A stretch of 27,581 bases of DNA from Bacteroidota bacterium (GTDB lineage Bacteria; Bacteroidota; Bacteroidia; Flavobacteriales; Weeksellaceae): contig JAFDZJ010000379.1 in NCBI GenBank assembly GCA_018266965.1, positions 1-27,581 of the forward strand, given 5' to 3'. Position 1 is the first letter of the stretch, and every line of letters starts with the position of its first letter. Both the position numbers and the translations under genes were made by a program. Positions 15,415 through 23,549 of this stretch are shown one piece after another. The notes below the pieces were generated by a model. It saw only the letters and a program-made list of their open reading frames with translations. It ran no database searches and was not told the DNA's origin.

Positions 15415-17466
15415 ATGAAAAAACTTCTATTTTCTTTATTTGTAGCTTTTTCTCAATTGTTTTGGGCACAATCGGATTGTACCTCTGCATTACCTGCTTG
15501 TGGAAATTCGCAAATTTCTTATACACCAACTGGACCGGGACAGATATTGGAACCTCTTGGTGGGTGTCTTAGTAATGAGCATTATTCCGTTTGGTACACC
15601 TTTACTATTGCAACTGCAGGTACGCTAACTTTTATGATAACCCCCAATGGAAATGCAGATTACGACTGGGCTGTATATGGACCCAACAAACCTTGTGGAA
15701 GTCTTGGGACACCAATAAGATGTTCTTATGATGCACCTCCTCCTTATGCAACAGGACTAACAATGACAGCAACCAATCTTACAGATCCTGCCGGTGGTAC
15801 GGGATATTGCAGATATTTAGATGTACTTCCTGGGGAAACCTATTATTTAATAGTTGATAATTTCTCGGCAAATGCCAATGGATTTGTACTAACTTGGGGA
15901 GGTACAGCTACACTTTCCAATCCTTTCAACCAACAATTGCAACCCAATCCATTTGTACAGCCAGGGCCAAATCATGATGGGGAAGTAATTATCTGTACCA
16001 ATCCTGCAACTTTCGATTTTAGTTCGTTGGATGCTGGAATTATTAATGGAAATCCAAATTTCCATGTGAGTTATCACACTAACAACAACGATGCTTTGGC
16101 AGGAACCAACCCAATAATCGGTACTGTAAATGTAAACACTACTGCTACATATATTTACGCAATTTATTTTCAAGACCCCAATAATCCTAATAATGGAGTA
16201 TTGAGTAAGTGTAAACAATTTGGAACTGTAAAATTCAAACAACAGGCACTTTCAACGCTTGATGTTACCCTTACAGAATGTAGTAACAATAATTCGGGTG
16301 TTGCTGTTTATAATCTTACAACTGCTAATATTTCTAATGACCCGACTATCGTGAAAAAATATTATGCAACACTTTCCGATATGAATGCTGGAATTGAAAT
16401 TGCTAACCCTTTTGTATATACCTCTACACAAGGTACAGTATATATAAAAGCTACTAACCAATTTGGTTGTACTAGTGTTTCCAAAATTACTTTGAGTTTT
16501 TATCCAATGGCAGTAGTTACGGATCAAAATATGAAACAATGTCACTTGCTGACAAATCCTACCAATGGTATTTTTAATCTTACCCAAGCCAATGTAACTG
16601 CAACACCGGGAATTGTGAAATCCTATTTCCCGTCGCCAACAGATGCAGTAAATGGTACCAATGAAATTATGAACCCAACAGTTTATAATGCTCCTTCTGG
16701 TTTTGTTTTTGTTAAACTTACCACTGCACAAGGTTGTTACAATATTGCAAAAATTACCTTGAAAGTAGAAGAGCCAGAACCATCGCCATTGTTGAAAGAC
16801 CAAATAATTTGCACCGAAAAAACAACTACACTAGATGCGGGTCCTGGTTATTTGAAATATGAATGGAGTACTGGTGCTACTACTGCAAGTATTACCAATG
16901 TTGGTGTTGGAGATTATTGGGTAAAACTCACTAAAAATGGTTGCGAAACGCTACAAACTGTGAAAGTATTACCAGCTGCAACTCCCACTATTACAAATGT
17001 AGAGGTTGGTAATGGTACACTTTCCGTAACAGTATATGGAGGAAAAGCTCCTTACAAATATTCTTTGGATAATATTATTTGGCAAGACTCCAATGTGTTT
17101 ACAAGTGTGCCAAGAGGTGTTACAAAAGTTTATGTGAAAGACGAAAGTAATTGCGAACCAATAATAACAGAGGTTACAATCCCTAATATAATTAATATCA
17201 TTACTCCTAATGCTGATGGCATCAATGATGAAATTGATTATTCCGCATTGTCCATGAAAGATGACCTTACCTTTACGGTTTTTGATAGATATGGTGCAGT
17301 GTTGTATCAAGCTAATAAAAATAATAACTACAAATGGGATGGTAGATTTGGAGGTAGAAAACTTTCCACAGGTACTTATTGGTATGTGATTACTTGGAAA
17401 GAAAAAGATGCCAACAAAACTCCAGTGAAATTCTCCGGTTGGGTTATGTTGAAAAATAGAGATTAA
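15415..17466 (+). CDS. Secreted multi-domain protein with T9SS type B C-terminal sorting domain
   Basis: A protein of 683 aa. The N-terminus MKKLLFSLFVAFSQLFWAQ is a Sec signal peptide, probably cut after A18. Residues about 20-165 form a cysteine-containing beta-rich domain (WYTFTIATAGTLTFMITP, GETYYLIVDNFSANANGFVLTW) like the jelly-roll units of flavobacterial cell-surface proteins. Two similar modules of about 85 residues follow (ECSNNNSGVAVYNLTTANIS and QCHLLTNPTNGIFNLTQANV), then a WSTGATTASITNVGVGDYWV Ig-like unit. The C-terminus, from NIITPNADGINDEIDYS through FTVFDRYGAVLYQ, WDGRFGGRKLSTGTYWYVI and FSGWVMLKNRD, is the type B (gliding-motility-type) sorting domain recognised by the T9SS in the outer membrane. 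It is probably surface-exposed or released; an adhesive role is only a guess. A terminator follows the gene. Confidence 0.93.
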   Translation: MKKLLFSLFVAFSQLFWAQSDCTSALPACGNSQISYTPTGPGQILEPLGGCLSNEHYSVWYTFTIATAGTLTFMITPNGNADYDWAVYGPNKPCGSLGTPIRCSYDAPPPYATGLTMTATNLTDPAGGTGYCRYLDVLPGETYYLIVDNFSANANGFVLTWGGTATLSNPFNQQLQPNPFVQPGPNHDGEVIICTNPATFDFSSLDAGIINGNPNFHVSYHTNNNDALAGTNPIIGTVNVNTTATYIYAIYFQDPNNPNNGVLSKCKQFGTVKFKQQALSTLDVTLTECSNNNSGVAVYNLTTANISNDPTIVKKYYATLSDMNAGIEIANPFVYTSTQGTVYIKATNQFGCTSVSKITLSFYPMAVVTDQNMKQCHLLTNPTNGIFNLTQANVTATPGIVKSYFPSPTDAVNGTNEIMNPTVYNAPSGFVFVKLTTAQGCYNIAKITLKVEEPEPSPLLKDQIICTEKTTTLDAGPGYLKYEWSTGATTASITNVGVGDYWVKLTKNGCETLQTVKVLPAATPTITNVEVGNGTLSVTVYGGKAPYKYSLDNIIWQDSNVFTSVPRGVTKVYVKDESNCEPIITEVTIPNIINIITPNADGINDEIDYSALSMKDDLTFTVFDRYGAVLYQANKNNNYKWDGRFGGRKLSTGTYWYVITWKEKDANKTPVKFSGWVMLKNRD

Positions 17467-17486
17467 ATTTTTAAAATATCGAGATT

Positions 17487-17516
17487 AAAGAGGCTTTTCA
17501 ATCAAGCCTCTTTTTT
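17487..17516 (+). terminator. Rho-independent terminator after the T9SS cargo gene
   Basis: A perfect 10-bp stem AAAGAGGCTT / AAGCCTCTTT with a 7-nt loop, followed directly by a T run, begins 20 nt after the stop codon at 17466. Confidence 0.9.
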
Positions 17517-17663
17517 ATTGCTCTTTTTGGGAGATTTATTTTAAATTCAACAAATGCAAAAATGGTAGAATTGAAAAGTAACATAATAAAGAATTAATTT
17601 TTTATGATTGTAAAAATTTCTCGTTCTCTGACAAACCTCATAGGTGGAATGTAATAATATCCT

Positions 17664-17671
17664 TATTTTTG
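17664..17671 (+). promoter_or_regulatory. Putative -7 promoter element of the CoA-transferase gene
   Basis: Reads TATTTTTG, an exact TAnnTTTG match, 36 nt before the ATG at 17708. The rest of the gap after the terminator (17517-17663) shows no other recognisable feature. Confidence 0.5.
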
Positions 17672-17707
17672 GATAATTAATTTTTTATCTAAATAAAATT
17701 TAAAACC

Positions 17708-18991
17708 ATGGTAAATTATGTAAGTATTGAGGAAGCTGCTGCTGTAGTGAAAAGCGGAGATAGAATGTTTGGACACGGAAGTGCTTGTACTCCGAATGTT
17801 TTTTATGATGAATTGGCAAGACAATCCTCCAGATTGAAAAATGTAGAATTAGTATCCATTACCCAACAAGGTAGGGTAGTGATAGCTCAACCAGAATACA
17901 AAGATTCTTTTTATATCAATTCATTATTTACATCATCGCCTGTTCGGGAAGCAGTAAACTGCGAAAGAGGAGATTTTATACCTATATTCTTATCAGAAAT
18001 ACCAACACTTTTCAAAAATAATATTTTACCCTTGGATGTTGCTATTGTAACCGTTTCACCTCCGGATCAACACGGCTATTGTTCGCTTGGTACTTCTGTA
18101 GATGTTGCCAGGAGTGCGGTAGATTCTGCAAAAATCGTAATAGCAATTGTCAATCCCAAAATGCCTAGGACACATGGAGATTCCATGCTGCATATTGATA
18201 GAATTGATAAAATGGTTTGGCATGATGAAGAATTGATGACCCTAGATTATGGTGCAAAAGTAGGAGAGATAGAAATGCAAATAGGCAGAAATGTAGCAGA
18301 ATTAATAGACGACAAAGCTACCATACAAATGGGTATTGGGACAATTCCAGATGCTGTTTTGAAAGCATTAAGCAACCACAAAGATTTAGGAATACATACC
18401 GAAATGTTGAGCGATGGAGTGATAGATTTGATATTGAATGATGTTGTCAATAACAAATTCAAAGGGACACACCTTAACCGGACTATTACTGCATTTTGTT
18501 TTGGTACCAAAAAGCTCTATGATTTTGTACATGACAATCCTTCCATTGCTTTTATGGATGTGCAACATGTTAATTTCCCTATTAATATTATGAAAAATAA
18601 AAGAATGCACGCCATCAATTCGGCTATTGAAATCGACCTTACCGGACAGGTTTGTGCAGACTCTATTGGAACATATCAATATAGTGGGATTGGAGGACAA
18701 ATGGATTTTATGCGTGGTGCAGCTCTTTCCGAAGGTGGAAAACCAATTATGGCTATTTCTTCCAGAACCAACAAAGGTGTTCCTAGGATAGTTCCTTATC
18801 TGAAACAAGGTGCAGGAGTGGTAACAACTAGAGGACATATACATTTCGTTTGTACAGAATACGGAACTGCTTATCTCTATGGTAAAAGTCTAAGACAAAG
18901 AGCGAAAGCATTAATAGAAATAGCACATCCGGACGATAGAGAAATGTTGGAAAGAGATGCTTTTGAAAGATTCAAAGTGGAATTGTTGTAG
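17708..18991 (+). CDS. Acetyl-CoA hydrolase/transferase family (class I CoA-transferase, 4-hydroxybutyrate CoA-transferase-like)
   Basis: A protein of 427 aa, normal for the family. The N-terminal half has DRMFGHGSACTPNVFYDEL and VSPPDQHGYCSLGTSVD; the C-terminal half has INSAIEIDLTGQVCADS, in which E308 is the glutamate expected to form the enzyme-CoA thioester, and YSGIGGQMDFMRGA, the glycine-rich CoA-site motif. These enzymes move CoA between an acyl-CoA and a free acid such as acetate, in the cytoplasm. The motif details are closer to 4-hydroxybutyrate/butyrate CoA-transferases than to yeast Ach1, but the substrate cannot be fixed; acetate or other short-chain acid metabolism is the safest reading. 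It is a stand-alone gene between a terminator and an ABC transporter operon. Confidence 0.93.
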   Translation: MVNYVSIEEAAAVVKSGDRMFGHGSACTPNVFYDELARQSSRLKNVELVSITQQGRVVIAQPEYKDSFYINSLFTSSPVREAVNCERGDFIPIFLSEIPTLFKNNILPLDVAIVTVSPPDQHGYCSLGTSVDVARSAVDSAKIVIAIVNPKMPRTHGDSMLHIDRIDKMVWHDEELMTLDYGAKVGEIEMQIGRNVAELIDDKATIQMGIGTIPDAVLKALSNHKDLGIHTEMLSDGVIDLILNDVVNNKFKGTHLNRTITAFCFGTKKLYDFVHDNPSIAFMDVQHVNFPINIMKNKRMHAINSAIEIDLTGQVCADSIGTYQYSGIGGQMDFMRGAALSEGGKPIMAISSRTNKGVPRIVPYLKQGAGVVTTRGHIHFVCTEYGTAYLYGKSLRQRAKALIEIAHPDDREMLERDAFERFKVELL

Positions 18992-19102
18992 GAAATAGAA
19001 AATTGATGGACGAAATACATCGTTTTGTTTTTTTTCTGTGATAATATATAGAAATTTGTAACATTTTTATTAAATTTAATACTAATTCCATAAAAATAAA
19101 TT

Positions 19103-19999
19103 ATGGAAAAAAGTATTGAAATTTCTAATCTCAGTTTTGGTTTCGATGCCAAAAAGAAGATTCTGAAAAACATCAATCTTACAGTTCCCAAAGGTTCTAT
19201 CTATGGATTTTTGGGTGCAAATGGTGCTGGGAAATCCACAACCATGCGACTCATCATGGGATTGTATGATGATGAAAACTCATCAATAAAAATTTTTGAC
19301 AACCCTATTGCTGACTATTTCCCAAAAGGTCTTGGCAATATAGGTTCGTTAATCGATTATCCTGCTTTCTACGACCATCTTTCCGGATATGACAACTTGA
19401 AAATTGTTTGTGAAATTAGAAATTTGGATTACACCAAAATCAATGATACCCTACAAATTGTAGGTCTTACTGAAGCCAAAGATGTGAAAATGAAAAAATA
19501 TTCTTTGGGTATGAAACAAAGACTTGCGATAGGTTTGGCACTAATTTCCGACCCAGAATTACTCATTTTAGACGAGCCTGTAAATGGTTTGGATCCCAAC
19601 GGAATGGTAGAAGTACGAGAACTTTTGGTAAAGTTGAACCAAGAGAAAGGTACTACTATTTTCATTTCTTCACATTTATTACAAGAAATAGACAAAATGG
19701 TAACACATCTTGGGATTATTGCAAATGGGGAAATGAAATTTGAAGGTAGCAGGGAAGAACTTAACCAGTTATTCAGTTTTCAAAAAACCAAATTCGTGAT
19801 GAAAAATGCCGAAAAATATATGTCGGAATTGGAAAATGCCGAACTGAAAAACAATTCAGAAATCACAATAACCACTAATAGTAGTACCGAAATTGCAAGT
19901 ATTAATAAAAAATTGGTGGACAAAGGTGCAGAAATTTATCAAATTTCACCTGTAGGTGGCTTGGAAGAGTGGTTTATGGAAATAACAAAACAAAACTAA
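19103..19999 (+). CDS. ABC transporter ATP-binding protein (BcrA/lantibiotic-immunity type)
   Basis: A protein of 298 aa. Walker A is GANGAGKST (residues 38-46), the signature is YSLGMKQR (133-140), Walker B is LLILDEP (153-159) and the D-loop NGLDPNG follows; the switch histidine lies in IFISSHLLQEIDKM. The SLGMKQR signature and the approximately 85-residue C-terminal extension are typical of ATPases paired with ABC-2 permeases in antibiotic-peptide resistance and related export. It drives the membrane protein encoded 6 nt downstream, with which it forms a two-gene operon. The 111-nt gap upstream is AT-rich; only a one-mismatch -7-like box (GAAATTTG) was seen there, so the promoter is left uncalled. 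Confidence 0.93.
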   Translation: MEKSIEISNLSFGFDAKKKILKNINLTVPKGSIYGFLGANGAGKSTTMRLIMGLYDDENSSIKIFDNPIADYFPKGLGNIGSLIDYPAFYDHLSGYDNLKIVCEIRNLDYTKINDTLQIVGLTEAKDVKMKKYSLGMKQRLAIGLALISDPELLILDEPVNGLDPNGMVEVRELLVKLNQEKGTTIFISSHLLQEIDKMVTHLGIIANGEMKFEGSREELNQLFSFQKTKFVMKNAEKYMSELENAELKNNSEITITTNSSTEIASINKKLVDKGAEIYQISPVGGLEEWFMEITKQN

Positions 20000-20005
20000 T
20001 ACAAA

Positions 20006-22231
20006 ATGAAACAAAATTATATATACAAATCCTTTCGTGCCGAATGGTTGAAAACGAAAGGTCTTGGACTTTTGACCTTGGCATTGGTACTCAGTGGTAT
20101 CACTCCTTTTTTGGTTTTTGTACTTTCTTTTTTCAAGAAAAATATCAGAGAATATAGTGGATTACCAGTAGATGTTTCTACCCATTGGGTAGAGCAGTTT
20201 ATGTCTTCTTTTGGTGGTTTTTTTATGTTGATTTTCATCATAATCGCCAGTATCAGGATTTGCCAAACCGACCACAAAAACAATGGTTGGACTTTCTTGG
20301 AAACACAACCACTGAGTAAAATTAGTATTTATACAGGAAAGTTTTTAGCAGTTTTTTTGCTTACCATTATTAGTATTACCAGCTATTTTTTGTTTTGTAT
20401 TTTTTTTGGAAATATTAGTCAATTAATTTTCCCACAAGCTCCTCTATCATTTCATTTGGATATACCTTGGTTACTACATTCTTATATTCGTTTGTTGGTC
20501 ATTAGTGTAGGGATAGTTTCTTTTCAATTGATGCTTTCCGTTGTAATCCGAGGATTTATTTGGCCATTTGTAATTGGTTTCATGGGATTTGTTATCAATA
20601 TAGTAGCGAAAGTAAGACAAGAAACTTATGATTTTGTTCCTTATAATAATGTCGATACCAGTTTGTCTATAAAAAATGCTAGCCAAATGAACCATTTCCT
20701 CAATTATTCGGATCTTCTCAGTCTGTTTTGGGCGGTATTGTTTTTCATAATAGGTTATCTTATCTATTCTAAAAGAGGATTGAAATCTGCGTTTTTTGGA
20801 AATGTTAAAACCTTGGTGAAATCGTTGGTGGGGTTGGCAGTTGCTGTGGCGATTTATTTTTGGATTACCCAACCTATTTATCCCCAAAAATTAGATGGAA
20901 AAACGATAATCGAAGGACAGATTTCTTCTACTGAAAAACATAAAAACATCTATATTTATGGAATAGAATTAAGGAATAAAATCGCTGAAATCCCAATAAA
21001 AGATGGAAAATTCTTTTGGGAAACCAAAGATAATATTCCTTTGGGAATCTATATGATGGAAATGGATGGCAGGAGAGAAAAATTTATCTTGTCCAAAGGA
21101 GATCATATAATTTTTGACATTAATGAAGATAAAAATCAAATAGATATAGCCGAGAGAGGAAGTAGAAATGCCGAGTCACAGTTGATGGAACAACAGAATA
21201 ATTCTTTTTCCAAATTCTATGATTTTACAGTCAATAACAAAGAAAATATCAGTAATCCCGAAAATTTTTATGAACAAGCCCAAGATGAGTGGGAGAATAA
21301 TAAAAAGTTTTTAGATGATTATAGAACAAATGAAAATATACATTTCGGTAAAGATTTTTATCAATTCCAAAAACAAGTCTCAGCCCTGAAAATGCTAAAT
21401 GCAGTGGAGAATTATCAAAGAATGACATCTACAACAGACAAGAAATTTGCACCACCTCCATCATTTATAAAAGATTTGCAAAATACCATGCAAAGTCCAA
21501 GTCCTTTGTTGGAAACCGATGATGTGTATGCTCAATGGAAAATAAATTCGATGATGCCTAAAAATGTAGTTAAAAATTCGGATAGTTTAGCATTGGTTTC
21601 CATTCAAAAAATGCCAAAAGGAGATGCAAGAGACCGATTGTTGAAATATCAATTGTTGAAAACATTTGATCTTGTCAATAATATGGAAACAAGAAATAAA
21701 TTGTTCTCCGAAAATGCCAATTACTTTTCTAATCCACAGTTTGCAGATTTTGTAGGGAGAGAGTTACAAGTAATCAACAATCAGCAGAAAGGAGTACAGT
21801 TACCGGAAATAATTTTAGAAGATAGCGAGGGAGTAAAGACTAGTCTATCCAAATTCAAGGGGAAATTTGTGGTTATAGATTTTTGGGCAACTTGGTGTGG
21901 TCCATGCAGAGAAACAAGCCCAATATTCGAGTTTCAAGCCAATCAATATAAAAATCTTACCGACATAGAGTTTGTTGCTCTTTCAACGGACGAGGATAAG
22001 GGTAAATGGAAATTGGACATCAAAAACAAAGAAACCAAAGTAAAACAATATTTGCTTGCAAGTCCTGCAATAATGAAATCGCTTGGGATAAATTCCATTC
22101 CTAGATTTGTAATGGTTGATCCAGAAGGCAAAATGTACAATGCCAATATGCCAAGACCCAATGATAGCAACTTTGGAGAGATTATAGAAAAAGCATCAAG
22201 AAACAAACATTATAACATCCGCTTCGATTAG
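20006..22231 (+). CDS. ABC-2 type permease fused to a DUF4369/TlpA-like thioredoxin domain
   Basis: A single uninterrupted reading frame of 741 aa with two parts. Residues 1-290 form a membrane domain with about seven hydrophobic segments (near 20-43, 68-86, 111-135, 161-180, 183-202, 237-255 and 272-289), like the ABC-2/LanFEG permeases. From about 299 a beta-rich segment (KTIIEGQISSTEKHKNIYIY, KDGKFFWET, KFILSKGDHIIFDI) resembles the DUF4369 domain found before TlpA-like oxidoreductases in Bacteroidota; then a helical stretch of roughly 200 residues and a thioredoxin fold with FVVIDFWATWCGPCRETSP (C631 and C634), FVALSTDED and a cis-proline-type SIPRFVMVDPEG. An odd number of membrane segments with a K/R-rich loop before the last would put the redox domain in the periplasm. 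The ATPase gene lies 6 nt upstream and a strong terminator follows. The transported substrate is unknown. Confidence 0.88.
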   Translation: MKQNYIYKSFRAEWLKTKGLGLLTLALVLSGITPFLVFVLSFFKKNIREYSGLPVDVSTHWVEQFMSSFGGFFMLIFIIIASIRICQTDHKNNGWTFLETQPLSKISIYTGKFLAVFLLTIISITSYFLFCIFFGNISQLIFPQAPLSFHLDIPWLLHSYIRLLVISVGIVSFQLMLSVVIRGFIWPFVIGFMGFVINIVAKVRQETYDFVPYNNVDTSLSIKNASQMNHFLNYSDLLSLFWAVLFFIIGYLIYSKRGLKSAFFGNVKTLVKSLVGLAVAVAIYFWITQPIYPQKLDGKTIIEGQISSTEKHKNIYIYGIELRNKIAEIPIKDGKFFWETKDNIPLGIYMMEMDGRREKFILSKGDHIIFDINEDKNQIDIAERGSRNAESQLMEQQNNSFSKFYDFTVNNKENISNPENFYEQAQDEWENNKKFLDDYRTNENIHFGKDFYQFQKQVSALKMLNAVENYQRMTSTTDKKFAPPPSFIKDLQNTMQSPSPLLETDDVYAQWKINSMMPKNVVKNSDSLALVSIQKMPKGDARDRLLKYQLLKTFDLVNNMETRNKLFSENANYFSNPQFADFVGRELQVINNQQKGVQLPEIILEDSEGVKTSLSKFKGKFVVIDFWATWCGPCRETSPIFEFQANQYKNLTDIEFVALSTDEDKGKWKLDIKNKETKVKQYLLASPAIMKSLGINSIPRFVMVDPEGKMYNANMPRPNDSNFGEIIEKASRNKHYNIRFD

Positions 22232-22255
22232 TTTTTTTTGATAAAACATTAGTGA

Positions 22256-22282
22256 AAAACCGTCCTTTTTGGACGGTTTTTT
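22256..22282 (+). terminator. Rho-independent terminator of the ABC transporter operon
   Basis: A perfect 10-bp stem AAAACCGTCC / GGACGGTTTT with a TTTTT loop and a trailing T run, 24 nt after the stop codon of the permease-thioredoxin gene. Confidence 0.93.
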
Positions 22283-22321
22283 ATTTGAATATTTACAAAT
22301 AGAAATAGGAAAAAATAACTT

Positions 22322-22486
22322 CATATGGTAATGTCCAATGCTAGTTTATGTTGCCACTTCGTGGCTTTTTCTAATTTCTAGCCTTGTCTAATTTCGAGAC
22401 AAACTATCTAATCTCTAACCTCTAACTTCTAATTTCTAATCTCGTCTAAGGACGAGACAAGTTATCTAATCTCTAACTTCTAAACC
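22322..22486 (+). repeat. Composite repeat, left copy: hairpins separated by CTAAYYT heptamers
   Basis: In order: a decayed version of the CATAGGGC hairpin (22322-22340, 14 of 19 bases like the right copy); an ATGCTA-to-TTTCTA segment (22338-22380, 41 of 43 bases identical to 23303-23345) that contains hairpin GCCAC-TTC-GTGGC; hairpin TTGTCT/AGACAA (22384-22402); five CTAAYYT heptamers (22408-22442); hairpin TCTCGTC/GACGAGA (22440-22457); then two full heptamers and a CTAAACC unit. Both latter hairpins are followed by GACAARYTATCTAAT or a close variant. No reading frame or known element covers it. From 22487 to the toxin gene stop at 22542 nothing else was recognised. Confidence 0.85.
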
Positions 22487-22541
22487 GCTTTTTTGTACTT
22501 TATCCCAGCTCTTACAAAACTATTCGTTAGTAGAAGTGTGT

Positions 22542-22940
22542 TTATCTTATTATCCAATTTTCAATTTTAATCTTTTCGATTCTTTCAAATTCTTTAATGT
22601 TTTCGGTAACCATTATCAAGTTATTTTCAATTGCAGTACAACCGATTAATAAATCAAAATCGCTAATCATTTTTCCCAAGTTTTGCAATCTTGCTTTTTC
22701 TCTACCATAATTTGAAATTGCGTCAAATATTGGTAAAATTGTAAGTTGGTTGATAAAATTATCAATTAATTTATGATTCTTTTTTGGGTTATTGCTTTTC
22801 TCTGCTCCAAACACCAATTCGGCTAGCGTAATTTCACAAATGGCACAATTTTCTATTCCGACTTCTGTTAGTTTATCGATTATTCCAAATTTCCCACGAA
22901 AAAAGTGAATACAAATATTTGAGTCAAGCAAGTATTTCAT
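22542..22940 (-). CDS. vapC: PIN-domain toxin (VapC-like ribonuclease)
   Basis: A protein of 132 aa, the usual VapC size. It starts MKYLLDSNICIHFFRG with the first acidic residue D6; E41 lies in LAELVFGAEKS; D96 lies in SDFDLLIGCTA; and VTENIKEF corresponds to the VTxNxxxF end motif. These acidic residues build the metal site of PIN-domain nucleases, which typically cut tRNA or rRNA when released from their antitoxin. Its ATG overlaps the stop of the upstream antitoxin gene (ATGA, 22937-22940), standard for type II toxin-antitoxin operons. The cassette lies between two direct copies of a composite repeat. The catalytic residues are intact, so it is probably functional. Confidence 0.9.
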   Translation of the reverse strand: MKYLLDSNICIHFFRGKFGIIDKLTEVGIENCAICEITLAELVFGAEKSNNPKKNHKLIDNFINQLTILPIFDAISNYGREKARLQNLGKMISDFDLLIGCTAIENNLIMVTENIKEFERIEKIKIENWIIR

Positions 22941-23176
22941 AAGTCAATTAAAGTCTTTTTCTCAACTCTTGAATTTTTAATATCGTTTATTATTTCGTCA
23001 GAGGTTCTTTCGTCTTCCCAAGCTCCATATAAACTCTTTAAGTCAAAGTATTTTTTATCTTTAACTTCTATTGATTCAGTCAATTTGACAATTAAGCGTT
23101 TTTTTGAATTATTGTCAAGCCTTGTTAGAAAACCAAAATATTTGTCAATAGTTTTATTTTTTAATGCTATGTTCAT
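22937..23176 (-). CDS. Antitoxin of the VapC-like toxin
   Basis: A small protein of 79 aa directly upstream of the toxin gene and overlapping it by 4 nt. The N-terminal part (IALKNKTIDKYFGFLTRLDNNSKKRLIVKLTESIE) resembles the dimerising DNA-binding half of small antitoxins; the C-terminal part (YGAWEDERTSDEIINDIKNSR) is acidic and helical, as expected for toxin-binding tails, and is a pattern I know from Bacteroidota antitoxins next to PIN toxins. The antitoxin usually represses its own operon. A family name (VapB, Phd or other) cannot be fixed by eye; the role rests mainly on gene order. Confidence 0.82.
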   Translation of the reverse strand: MNIALKNKTIDKYFGFLTRLDNNSKKRLIVKLTESIEVKDKKYFDLKSLYGAWEDERTSDEIINDIKNSRVEKKTLIDL

Positions 23177-23192
23177 CGTATTTTTCTTTTTT

Positions 23193-23200
23193 CAAAAATA
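23193..23200 (-). promoter_or_regulatory. Putative -7 promoter element of the toxin-antitoxin operon
   Basis: Reads TATTTTTG on the - strand, an exact TAnnTTTG match 16 nt upstream of the antitoxin ATG. The short leader fits an autoregulated toxin-antitoxin promoter. No -33 element was recognised. Confidence 0.5.
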
Positions 23201-23272
23201 CAAAAAATTCTCTACTTCTAATTAGCGGTCTTTATTCTAAATCTTCTAATTCCTATACAATCTATCAAATCT

Positions 23273-23484
23273 CTAATCTCTAATTTCATAGGGCGATGCC
23301 CTATGCTATTTTATGTTGCCACTTCGTGGCGTTTTCTAATTTCTAATTTCTAATCTTTAATCTCGTCTTGGGACGAGACAAGCTATCTAACCTCTAATAT
23401 CTAATCTCCAATTTCTAACCTCTAACCTCTAACCTCTAACCTCTAACTTCTAATCTCTAATCTCTAACTTCTAACCTCTAACTC
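23273..23484 (+). repeat. Composite repeat, right copy: hairpins plus a 14-unit CTAAYYT heptamer array
   Basis: In order: two heptamers (23273-23286); a perfect hairpin CATAGGGC-GAT-GCCCTATG (23287-23305); the 43-nt segment shared with the left copy (23303-23345), including GCCAC-TTC-GTGGC; heptamers to 23363; hairpin TCTCGTC-TTGG-GACGAGA (23361-23378); then fourteen uninterrupted 7-nt units (23387-23484), mostly CTAACCT, CTAACTT and CTAATCT. It fills most of the gene-free stretch 23177-23549. Bases 23201-23272 look like decayed heptamers. It is in the same orientation as the left copy on the other side of the toxin-antitoxin genes. Confidence 0.88.
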
Positions 23485-23519
23485 CATAAATTTAATTTTA
23501 ATATTTCGATTGAAAAAAC

Positions 23520-23527
23520 TACATTTG
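23520..23527 (+). promoter_or_regulatory. Putative -7 promoter element of the wza-wzc operon
   Basis: Reads TACATTTG, an exact TAnnTTTG match 22 nt before the ATG at 23550 and just after the heptamer array. Variation in the array length would alter the sequence upstream of this promoter. No -33 TTG at standard spacing was found. Confidence 0.5.
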
Positions 23528-23549
23528 CAAAAAACATTAATAAAGATAC

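Noticed and set aside
16252..16803. Antisense reading frame of 183 codons inside the T9SS cargo gene
   Set aside because: It lies wholly opposite a well-supported gene, is rich in N, I and C as expected for a shadow frame, and has no recognisable domain.
18992..19102. Promoter for the ABC transporter operon
   Set aside because: The only -7-like box, GAAATTTG, misses the first T of the consensus and no paired -33 element was seen, so it was not called.
22408..23484. CRISPR array
   Set aside because: The repeats are 7 nt long, contiguous and degenerate, with no constant repeat of 20-40 nt separated by unique spacers and no cas genes nearby.
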